Shown here in pieces: positions 8,445 to 16,422 of a stretch of DNA of 64,000 bases (positions are counted from its first letter, which is position 1; each line of letters starts with the position of its first letter). The notes under the pieces were generated by a model. The model was not told where the DNA came from, searched no databases, and saw only the letters and a program-made list of their open reading frames with translations. The stretch is from contig NZ_JBHUOV010000005.1 of the NCBI RefSeq assembly GCF_042686125.1, forward strand, positions 62,001-126,000. Reading direction: 5' to 3'. The position numbers and the translations under genes are program-made. This DNA is from Oceanihabitans iliipiscarium. Its GTDB lineage: Bacteria; Bacteroidota; Bacteroidia; Flavobacteriales; Flavobacteriaceae.

Positions 8445-10253
8445 CTAAAAACAGTATTTGTTTTCTGCTTTTACTTTTTCTGCGATTTCGTTTCTTAAAT
8501 CTACTATATCTGGATAGTTGGCATATTTAGTAAAACGTTTTAATCCCATTAGCATCATACGTTGTTCGTCGCCTTCAGCGAATGAAATGATGCTTTCTTT
8601 TCCTCTTTTCTCAATAATATCAACAGCATGATATAAATATAATTTAGCCATTGCTATTTGAGCAGATTGAGCGTCTTCGCCAAAGCGCTTTGCATTTTTT
8701 TCAGTTCTTAATATTGTAGACTCAGCCATATAAATTTCAATTAATATGTCTGAAGCTGCCATTAATAATTGTTGGTGTTCTTCTAGGTCTGGACCAAATT
8801 TTTGAACAGCACCACCAGCAACCATTAAGAATGTTTTCTTTAATTTCTTAATCATCTCTTTTTCTTCTGAAAATAATTCAGAGTAATCTGGTGTATCAAA
8901 AGAAGGAATACCCATTAATTCGTTTTGTACTTCTTGAGCTGGGCCCAATAAATCGATATGCCCTTTCATGGCTTTTTTAACTAGCATACCAACAGAAAGC
9001 ATTCTGTTAATTTCGTTCGTACCTTCATAAATACGAGCAATTCTAGAGTCTCTCCAGGCAGCTTCCATAGGTGTTTCTTCAGAGAATCCCATGCCACCAA
9101 AAATTTGAATCCCTTCATCTGTACAATTTTGAACATCTTCAGAAACTGCTACTTTTAAAATAGAACATTCAATAGCATATTCTTCAACACCTTTTAATTC
9201 GGCTTCTTGGTGAGAATTACCAGCAGCTTCACGTAAAGCAATACGATCTTCTATATTTTTTGATGCTCTATAAGTTGCAGATTCTCCTGCATAAGTATTT
9301 GTTGCCATTTCAGCAATTTTCAACTTTATAGCTCCAAAATCCGAAATCGGTGTTTTAAACTGTTTACGTTCATTAGCATATTGAACACCTAAACTTGTAA
9401 CTCTTCTTTGCGAATCTAGACAAGCAGCAGCTAATTTTATACGTCCTACATTTAAGGCGTTCATAGCAATTTTAAAACCTTCACCACGACCAGCTAGCAT
9501 GTTTTCAACAGGGACAACCGTATCGTTAAAAAAGACTTGGCGTGTAGATGAAGCGCGAATACCTAGTTTATGCTCTTCTTCACCTAAAGTGATTCCGTTA
9601 GGGTTTTCACTATCATATTCTATAATAAAACCAGTAATATTTTTATCATTTTCTATACGAGCAAAAACAATCATCAAACTACAGAAACCTGCATTTGAGA
9701 TCCACATTTTCTGTCCGTTAATTTTATAAGATTTACCATCAGCTGAAAGTTCAGCAGTTGTTTTACCAGAATTTGCATCACTACCAGCACTAGGTTCTGT
9801 TAAGCAATATGATCCAAACCATTCTCCAGAGGCTAACTTAGGAACATATTTTTGTTTTTGTTCTTCTGTTCCATAGAGTGTAATTGGCATCGTTCCTATT
9901 CCAGTATGCGCACCAAAAGCAGTACTAAGAGAACCAGTTCCACTAGAGATATAATCACAAGTTAAAACTGTAGACACAAAGCCCATTCCTAATCCACCAT
10001 ACGCTTCAGGAACAGCAACGCCTAAAAACCCTAGTTGTCCAGCTTTGACCATACACTCTTCTGTAAGCGCATAATCTTTAGCTTCAAAGCGTGCTTTATG
10101 TGGAATCACCTCACGATCTGTAAATTCCATTACAGCTTCTTTCATCATTTTTTGTTCTTCCGAAAAATCTTCAGGAGTAAACACATCTTCACATTTCGTT
10201 TCTTTAACTAAGAATTGACCTCCACGTAAGATGTCTTTTTCTGTTGCTTCCAT
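8445..10253 (-). CDS. Acyl-CoA dehydrogenase with C-terminal extension
   Basis: A flavoenzyme that carries out the first oxidation of fatty acyl-CoA to enoyl-CoA. Family signatures include YCLTEPSAGSDANS (about 153-166), the FAD-contacting KMWISNAG region (about 182-189), and GGMGFSEETPMEAAWRDSR with the following RIYEGTNEI. Residues beyond about 430 form an extra helical domain of about 170 residues, as in very-long-chain type dehydrogenases, rather than the 380-residue short form. It is the last gene of a minus-strand operon after a MarR regulator, a FadB-like enzyme and a thiolase, which supports beta-oxidation. The electron acceptor is not encoded here. Confidence 0.93.
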   Translation of the reverse strand: MEATEKDILRGGQFLVKETKCEDVFTPEDFSEEQKMMKEAVMEFTDREVIPHKARFEAKDYALTEECMVKAGQLGFLGVAVPEAYGGLGMGFVSTVLTCDYISSGTGSLSTAFGAHTGIGTMPITLYGTEEQKQKYVPKLASGEWFGSYCLTEPSAGSDANSGKTTAELSADGKSYKINGQKMWISNAGFCSLMIVFARIENDKNITGFIIEYDSENPNGITLGEEEHKLGIRASSTRQVFFNDTVVPVENMLAGRGEGFKIAMNALNVGRIKLAAACLDSQRRVTSLGVQYANERKQFKTPISDFGAIKLKIAEMATNTYAGESATYRASKNIEDRIALREAAGNSHQEAELKGVEEYAIECSILKVAVSEDVQNCTDEGIQIFGGMGFSEETPMEAAWRDSRIARIYEGTNEINRMLSVGMLVKKAMKGHIDLLGPAQEVQNELMGIPSFDTPDYSELFSEEKEMIKKLKKTFLMVAGGAVQKFGPDLEEHQQLLMAASDILIEIYMAESTILRTEKNAKRFGEDAQSAQIAMAKLYLYHAVDIIEKRGKESIISFAEGDEQRMMLMGLKRFTKYANYPDIVDLRNEIAEKVKAENKYCF

Positions 10254-10278
10254 TTTTATATAATTGTATTAAGTTTTT

Positions 10279-11472
10279 TTAGTTTAAAAATTCAAATATT
10301 CCACAGGCACCTTGACCAGTACCAACACACATGGTTACTGCGCCGTATTTACCTTTCATATCACGTTTTCGCATTTCATCAAATAGCTGTACGGATAATT
10401 TAGCGCCAGTACAACCTAAAGGATGTCCTAATGCAATAGCTCCACCATTCACATTAATAATGTCTGGGTTTAAATCTAATTCGCGGATAACTGCTAAAGA
10501 TTGAGAAGCAAAAGCTTCGTTTAATTCGATTAAGCCTAAATCCGATTGTTGTAAGCCCGCTTGTTTTAATGCTTTTGGAATGGCTTTAACAGGTCCAATT
10601 CCCATGATACGTGGTTCTACACCAGCAGCTGCATAATTTACCATTCTAGCAATAGGTTGCAGTCCTAATTCTTTAACCATATCTTCACTCATAACCATTA
10701 CAAACGCTGCACCATCACTCATTTGTGAAGAGTTTCCTGCAGTAACGCTTCCGCCAGCAGCAAATACTGGGCGTAATTTCGCAAGAGCTTCTTTATTAGT
10801 TCCCGCACGAGGACCTTCATCTTTAGTTACTGTATATGATTTTGTAGTTTTTTTTCCGTTAGCATCAATATAAGTTTGTTCAACTTCTATAGGAACAATT
10901 TGCTCTTGAAAACGATTTTCAGCCTGAGCTTTTAACGCTTTCATATGTGAGTTATAGGCAAATTCATCTTGGTCTTCACGAGATACTTTAAACTGTTTTG
11001 CAACAGCTTCAGCAGTATTTCCCATTCCCCAATAATAATCTTCATGACCAGCTTTTACAATGGCGTCGTAATTTAATTCAGGTTTAAAACCAGTCATTGG
11101 TACAGAACTCATGCTTTCAGCACCACCAGCAATTATACAATCTGCCATTCCTGCTTGAATTTTTGCGGTTGCCATACCAATTGTTTCTACTCCAGAAGAG
11201 CAAAAACGATTTACTGTTACACCAGGAACATCAATAACTTCTAATCCCATTAAAGAAATTAAGCGTGCCATATTTAAACCTTGAGAGCCTTCTGGCATAG
11301 CGTTACCTACGATAACATCATCAATACGTTTAGGGTCTAAATCTGGCAATTCCTTCATCATGTATTTGATGGTTTCTGCCGCTAATTCATCAGTTCTTTT
11401 AAAACGGAAGACACCTTTAGGTGCTTTACCTACTGCTGTTCTATATGCTTTTACTATATATGCTGTTTTCAT
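10279..11472 (-). CDS. fadA: Acetyl-CoA C-acyltransferase (thiolase)
   Basis: The last step of beta-oxidation: thiolytic cleavage of 3-ketoacyl-CoA. The nucleophile is C91 in NRFCSSG. The other catalytic residues lie in GGAIALGHPLGCTGA and in CVGTGQGACG near the C-terminus. The 397-residue length is normal. It starts 4 nt after the stop of the FadB-like gene and ends 25 nt before the acyl-CoA dehydrogenase. A biosynthetic acetoacetyl-CoA thiolase is the alternative, but the operon favours degradation. Confidence 0.93.
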   Translation of the reverse strand: MKTAYIVKAYRTAVGKAPKGVFRFKRTDELAAETIKYMMKELPDLDPKRIDDVIVGNAMPEGSQGLNMARLISLMGLEVIDVPGVTVNRFCSSGVETIGMATAKIQAGMADCIIAGGAESMSSVPMTGFKPELNYDAIVKAGHEDYYWGMGNTAEAVAKQFKVSREDQDEFAYNSHMKALKAQAENRFQEQIVPIEVEQTYIDANGKKTTKSYTVTKDEGPRAGTNKEALAKLRPVFAAGGSVTAGNSSQMSDGAAFVMVMSEDMVKELGLQPIARMVNYAAAGVEPRIMGIGPVKAIPKALKQAGLQQSDLGLIELNEAFASQSLAVIRELDLNPDIINVNGGAIALGHPLGCTGAKLSVQLFDEMRKRDMKGKYGAVTMCVGTGQGACGIFEFLN

Positions 11473-11476
11473 TTTT

Positions 11477-13885
11477 CTAGTTTCTTAAAGGTTTACCTTT
11501 GGTTAACATGTGTTGAATACGCTCTAAAGTTTTACGTTCTGTACATAAACTTAAGAAGGCTTCACGTTCTAAATCTAATAGGTATTGTTCTGATACTTTA
11601 GTTGGTTCAGATAAATCTCCACCAGCCATAACGTAAGCTAATTTGTTAGCAATTTTCATATCGTGTTCTGAAATGTAATTACTGTCTTTCATAGCATCTG
11701 TACCTACTAAAAACATACCTAGAGCTTGTTTGCCAAGGACTAAAACATCGTCTCTTTTAACGGGTTGAGTATAACCAATATCTGCCATGAGTTTAGCCTG
11801 TTGTTTAGCAACTGCTATTTGACGGTCTTTATTAACGACGACTATATCTTTTCCTTTTTGAAGTAAGCCTAAATCGAAAGCTTCGTATGCAGAGGTTGAT
11901 ACTTTAGCCATGCCAATGGTTAAGAAATGTTCTTGTAATAGATTTAATTGAACATCGCCTTTATGGAACAGGTCAGATGCTCTTAAAGCCATTTCTTTAG
12001 AACCACCACCACCAGGAATAACACCAACACCAAATTCTACAAGTCCCATGTATGTTTCTGCTGCAGCAACAACTTTATCTGCATGTAATGATAATTCGCA
12101 TCCACCACCTAAAGCCATGCCATGAGGTGCTGAAATAGTAGGGATTGCAGAATAACGCATACGCATCATAGTGTCTTGGAAATATTTAATCGCCATATTA
12201 AGTTCGTCGTACTCTTGTTCTGCAGCCATCATGAAGATCATGCCAATGTTTGCTCCAACAGAGAAATTTGCGGCTTGATTACCGACAACTAAGCCTGCAA
12301 AATCTTTTTCGGCCAAGTCTATCGCTTTATTTAATCCAGCGAGTACATCTCCACCAATAGTATTCATTTTAGATTGAAACTCGCAGTTTAAAATGCCGTC
12401 CCCTAAATCTTCAATAACAACACCAGAGTTTTTAAAGACTTCGTTTGTTTTTCTTATATTATCTAAGATGATAAATGCATCTTGACCAGGAATTTTAGTT
12501 TGTGATTTACTAGGAATGTCATAGACATAAGTAGCACCATCTTTTACCGTATAAAATGAAGTACTACCAGTCGACAGCATCTCGTTAACCCAAGCAGCAG
12601 GCTCTAGTCCTTCGGCTTTCATTAATTCAATTCCTTTTTCAACACCAATAGCATCCCAAATTTGGAAAGGACCATGTTCCCAACCAAATCCAGCTTTCAT
12701 GGCATCATCAATTTTATAAAGTTCATCAGAAATTTCAGGAATACGATTAGAGACGTAAGCAAATAAGGCAGTGAAACTCTTTCTGTAGAATTCGCCAGCT
12801 TTATCTTTTCCAGACACTAATACTTTAAATCTATCGACTACCTTATCAATGGTTTTGGTAAGCTCAAGCGTCGCAAATTTTGCTTTTTGAGCAGAGCGGT
12901 ATTCTAAGGTGTTTAAGTCTAAGGATAAAATTTCTTTTTTTCCGTCAGCAGACACGTTCTTTTTGTAAAACCCTTGTCCAGTTTTACTTCCTAACCATTT
13001 GTTTTCCATCATAGTATTGATGAAATCTGGCAATTCAAAAAGCGCTATACGTTCATCATTCGGGCAGTTTTCTCTAATTCCATTAGCTACGTGAACTAAG
13101 GTGTCTAATCCTACAACATCTACAGTTCTAAAGGTTGCAGATTTTGGACGACCAATAACTGGACCTGATAATTTATCAACTTCCTCAATAGTTAAGTCTA
13201 AATCTTTAACCGCATGAAATAAACTTTGAATGCTAAAAATACCCACTCGATTTCCGATGAAAGCAGGAGTGTCTTTAGCGACAACTGATGTTTTTCCAAG
13301 GAATTGTTCGCCATAACCATTTAGAAACTCTAATACAGAAGCATCTGTTTTTGGTCCAGGAATGATTTCAAATAATTTTAAATAGCGTGCAGGATTGAAG
13401 AAATGCGTACCGCAGAAATGTTTCTGGAAATCTTCAGAACGCCCTTCATTCATAAACTTAATAGGAATCCCAGATGTATTAGATGTAATAAGAGTTCCAG
13501 GGGTTCTATATTTTTCTAATTTCTCAAAAACTTGTTGTTTGATATCTAGACGTTCAACAACCACTTCCATAATCCAATCTACATCAGCAACTTTAGCAAT
13601 ATCGTCTTCTAAATTACCAGTAGTAATACGGCTTGCAAATTTTTGGTTATAAATAGGAGAGGGTTTAGATTTTAAAGAAGCTGTTAAGGCATCATTTACT
13701 AATCTGTTTCTAACGACCTTGTCTTCTAAGGTTAAGCCTTTGGCTTTTTCTTTATCATTTAACTCTCTTGGGATAATGTCTAATAATAAGACATCAACAC
13801 CAATATTAGCAAAATGGCAAGCAATACCGCTTCCCATGATTCCGGAACCAATAATGGCTATTTTTTTAATTCTACGTTTACTCAT
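11477..13885 (-). CDS. 3-hydroxyacyl-CoA dehydrogenase / enoyl-CoA hydratase, FadB/FadN type
   Basis: A two-domain enzyme for the hydration and second oxidation of beta-oxidation. The NAD-binding dehydrogenase comes first: IIGSGIMGSGIACHFA at about residues 10-25, with the catalytic GTHFFNPA near 159-166. A second dehydrogenase domain follows to about 460. The enoyl-CoA hydratase domain is at the C-terminus (about 480-700), with the oxyanion-hole segments ANFSVGANIG and PHGMALGGGCEL. This order is opposite to E. coli FadB and matches Bacillus FadN/YusL. It is 1 nt after the MarR gene and leads directly into the thiolase. Confidence 0.93.
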   Translation of the reverse strand: MSKRRIKKIAIIGSGIMGSGIACHFANIGVDVLLLDIIPRELNDKEKAKGLTLEDKVVRNRLVNDALTASLKSKPSPIYNQKFASRITTGNLEDDIAKVADVDWIMEVVVERLDIKQQVFEKLEKYRTPGTLITSNTSGIPIKFMNEGRSEDFQKHFCGTHFFNPARYLKLFEIIPGPKTDASVLEFLNGYGEQFLGKTSVVAKDTPAFIGNRVGIFSIQSLFHAVKDLDLTIEEVDKLSGPVIGRPKSATFRTVDVVGLDTLVHVANGIRENCPNDERIALFELPDFINTMMENKWLGSKTGQGFYKKNVSADGKKEILSLDLNTLEYRSAQKAKFATLELTKTIDKVVDRFKVLVSGKDKAGEFYRKSFTALFAYVSNRIPEISDELYKIDDAMKAGFGWEHGPFQIWDAIGVEKGIELMKAEGLEPAAWVNEMLSTGSTSFYTVKDGATYVYDIPSKSQTKIPGQDAFIILDNIRKTNEVFKNSGVVIEDLGDGILNCEFQSKMNTIGGDVLAGLNKAIDLAEKDFAGLVVGNQAANFSVGANIGMIFMMAAEQEYDELNMAIKYFQDTMMRMRYSAIPTISAPHGMALGGGCELSLHADKVVAAAETYMGLVEFGVGVIPGGGGSKEMALRASDLFHKGDVQLNLLQEHFLTIGMAKVSTSAYEAFDLGLLQKGKDIVVVNKDRQIAVAKQQAKLMADIGYTQPVKRDDVLVLGKQALGMFLVGTDAMKDSNYISEHDMKIANKLAYVMAGGDLSEPTKVSEQYLLDLEREAFLSLCTERKTLERIQHMLTKGKPLRN

Positions 13886-13886
13886 T

Positions 13887-14342
13887 TTATTTTAAGGTAT
13901 GTTCTTTTTGATTGTATATTTTTTTATTTGAAATCATATTATTAATAACTTCAGCAACTTTATAAAAATTAGCAAGTTCTTCAGGCTCTACATTTTTTTT
14001 AATGGCTTCATTAAATGTTAACACTTTTTCTCTAGAGTAAGCTCGTTTTTCTTTTCCAAAATCAGTTAAAAAGATAAGAACGCCACGTCCATCTTCAGGG
14101 TTTGGTCTTCGTTCAATTAAATCACGAGCCTCCATCATTTTTAATGTTCTAGATAGGCTTGTTGCTTCCATTCCCATTTTTGGACCTAGAGATGTTGAAG
14201 GTGTGCCATTTTCAGGATCAATACTTAGCAGTGCAAATCCTGTAGCCATAGTGCTTTCAAATTTTGAAGCTTCTTCATTGTACATTTTAGTAACTGCTAA
14301 CCATGTGGTTCTTAGAACATAATCTATAGTTGCGTCTTTCAT
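13887..14342 (-). CDS. MarR family regulator of the fatty acid degradation operon
   Basis: A 151-residue winged-helix protein: helical dimerisation segment first, then a recognition region (LGPKMGMEATSLSRTLKMME, about 52-71) and the wing with RRPNPEDGRGVLIFLT. It is the first gene of the operon and its stop is 1 nt before the FadB-like gene. A 28-bp perfect palindrome lies over its own promoter, so it is likely to repress itself and the downstream genes. The ligand is unknown; acyl-CoA would be a reasonable guess from the neighbours. Confidence 0.9.
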   Translation of the reverse strand: MKDATIDYVLRTTWLAVTKMYNEEASKFESTMATGFALLSIDPENGTPSTSLGPKMGMEATSLSRTLKMMEARDLIERRPNPEDGRGVLIFLTDFGKEKRAYSREKVLTFNEAIKKNVEPEELANFYKVAEVINNMISNKKIYNQKEHTLK

Positions 14343-14360
14343 CTAATAGTGTTTAGATGT

Positions 14361-14399
14361 CAAATATAATAAAATATATTATGCATGCATAATATATTT
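14361..14399 (-). promoter_or_regulatory. Operator and promoter of the marR-fad operon
   Basis: Positions 14372-14399 form a perfect 28-bp palindrome whose centre is ATGCATGCAT and whose ends are AAATATAT/ATATATTT. Immediately downstream on the minus strand is TATATTTG (14368 down to 14361), a full match to the -7 consensus TAnnTTTG, and the marR ATG is 18 nt further on. The palindrome covers the place where RNA polymerase would contact the -33 element, so a bound MarR dimer would block initiation. Confidence 0.8.
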
Positions 14400-14447
14400 A
14401 AATAATTTTAATGAAGTTTTTGGGAGGAGAAATAAAGCAAATATGAT

Positions 14448-16220
14448 TTAAGGCCGATAAATTTTATCTACTAAATCTGAATATTTTTCTTTAATGACAC
14501 TTCGTTTCATTTTCATCGTAGGTGTGAGGTGACCACTATCTATAGACCAAACATCTGGTGTTAATTCGAAGCGTTTAATTTGTTCCCATTTACCAAAATG
14601 CGAATTATATTTATCTATTTCTTTTTGAATGCGATTAATCACAATATCAGAATGTGCAATTTCAGCATCAGAATTACCAACATTGTGTTTTTTAAGATCA
14701 ATCCAGTCTCGTATAAAATCAAAATTAGGCTGAATTAAAGCTGCTGGCATTTTTTCACCTTCACCTATAACCATGATTTGTTCTATAAAAAGGGATTGTT
14801 TCATGTCGTTTTCTAAAAGAGGTGGAATGACATATTTTCCGCCTGAAGTCTTAAACATTTCCTTTTTACGTCCAGTAATTTTTAAGAAACCATCAGCATC
14901 AATTTCTCCTTTATCACCAGTGTGGAAATACTGACCTGTCATAACTTCGGCAGTTTTTTCTGGATCCTTATAATAGCCCAACATAACATTTGGTCCTTTA
15001 ATTAAGAGTTCTCCATCGTCTGCTATTTTAACTTCTACATGATCTATAGGTTTTCCAACGGTTCCTACTTTATACATGCGGTCTTTATATAAACCTACAG
15101 AAACCACAGGAGATGTTTCGGTAAGTCCGTAACCTTCCATAACTCTCATTTGAGCAGCGCCAAAAATGCGAGCTAACCTTGGTTGAAGGGCAGCACTTCC
15201 AGATACCATAGTTCTTAATTCTCCACCAAGTGCTTCACGCCATTTGTTAAAAATAAGTTTGTTTGCGATTTTGAGTTGAAATTCATACCACGCGCCATTG
15301 GCTCCATAAGGTTCCCAGTGTTCACCTAATCTCACAGCCCAAAAGAATAATCCTTTTTTTAGGCCAGTTAATTCTTCTCCTTTAAGCATTATTTTATCGA
15401 ATACTTTTTCGAGTAATCGAGGCACAACACTCATTAAATTAGGTTTGATTTCTTTAGCATTTTCACCAATTTTATCAATGCCTTCAGCAAAATAAATTGA
15501 AGTGCCTGCATACTGATAAACATAAATTAAGACACGTTCAAAAATATGACAGATTGGTAAAAAACTTAATATGCGATTTTCGCCTTTTACTAGAGGTACT
15601 CTTGGCGCGCTGTCTAATGCATTACTTGTTATATTCCAATGGGATAGCATAACGCCTTTAGGCCTTCCTGTGGTGCCTGAGGTATAAATTATTGTTGCTA
15701 AATCTTCAGGTTTTACAGCGTCTTTTCGCGATTCAACTTCAGGTTGATTACTTTTGTCTTTTCCAAGTTCAAATAATTCAGAATAGTGCTTACAACCTTC
15801 AATGTGATTAAAAGAATAAACCTCTTTAAGCTGTGTCTTCGCCTGTACTTTTCTTACTTTTTCTAAAACTTCTTCATCTGAAACAAAACAGTAAAGTGAT
15901 TCACTATGGTTTAAGACATATTCATAATCTTCAGCACAAATAGTTGGATAAATGGGAATGTTTTGCGCACCTGTTTGAAGTATGCCAATATCCATAATAT
16001 TCCACTCGGTTCTATTGGTACTAGAAATTACAGCAATTTTATCATTCTTTTGGATGCCCAATCGCAATAATGCTCTACTTATTGTATTGGCTTTGTCTAT
16101 ATATTCTTGTGTTGACATGGCTTCCCATTTGCCATTATATTTGGTAACCAAAGCTTTGGCGTTTGGTTTGTGTTTCAATTGGTAATAGGGAAAATCAAAT
16201 AATCTTGTAATTTCTGTCAT
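14448..16220 (-). CDS. Long-chain fatty acid--CoA ligase (AMP-forming)
   Basis: Activates fatty acids to acyl-CoA using ATP, providing the substrate for the downstream beta-oxidation genes. The AMP-binding P-loop motif TIIYTSGTTGRPKGV lies near residues 175-190, the GYGLTETSP motif near 350, and YFHTGDKGEIDADGFLKITGRKKE near 420-445. The start is placed at the ATG reading MTEITRLFD; a TTG 15 nt upstream is less likely. The 590-residue length fits the long-chain ACSL/FAA group. It is on the same strand as the marR operon but separated from it by 105 bp holding that operon's promoter. Confidence 0.93.
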   Translation of the reverse strand: MTEITRLFDFPYYQLKHKPNAKALVTKYNGKWEAMSTQEYIDKANTISRALLRLGIQKNDKIAVISSTNRTEWNIMDIGILQTGAQNIPIYPTICAEDYEYVLNHSESLYCFVSDEEVLEKVRKVQAKTQLKEVYSFNHIEGCKHYSELFELGKDKSNQPEVESRKDAVKPEDLATIIYTSGTTGRPKGVMLSHWNITSNALDSAPRVPLVKGENRILSFLPICHIFERVLIYVYQYAGTSIYFAEGIDKIGENAKEIKPNLMSVVPRLLEKVFDKIMLKGEELTGLKKGLFFWAVRLGEHWEPYGANGAWYEFQLKIANKLIFNKWREALGGELRTMVSGSAALQPRLARIFGAAQMRVMEGYGLTETSPVVSVGLYKDRMYKVGTVGKPIDHVEVKIADDGELLIKGPNVMLGYYKDPEKTAEVMTGQYFHTGDKGEIDADGFLKITGRKKEMFKTSGGKYVIPPLLENDMKQSLFIEQIMVIGEGEKMPAALIQPNFDFIRDWIDLKKHNVGNSDAEIAHSDIVINRIQKEIDKYNSHFGKWEQIKRFELTPDVWSIDSGHLTPTMKMKRSVIKEKYSDLVDKIYRP

Positions 16221-16291
16221 TAGGTTCTTTCTCAAAAGTAGAATTGCAAAATATGAAATTAAAAGGAAATTTCAAATGAGTTAGATATAAT

Positions 16292-16310
16292 GAGTTCAAA
16301 TAATTTGAAC
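16292..16310. repeat. 19-nt inverted repeat between the acyl-CoA ligase and S74 genes
   Basis: AGTTCAAAT-A-ATTTGAACT has 9-bp perfect arms. It lies 72 bp upstream of the acyl-CoA ligase ATG and 113 bp upstream of the divergent S74 protein gene. It could be an operator for either gene. A T run follows on the plus strand, but no plus-strand gene ends here, so a terminator is unlikely. Confidence 0.4.
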
Positions 16311-16422
16311 TTTATTTTTTTAGTGCTTTACCGAATTCCTGCTTAATCAAACCAGATTCTAATCGCTTGTTTTTCTGCATCAGTTTATAAAATAGTTTTG
16401 AGTATCATAAAAAATTAAAATT

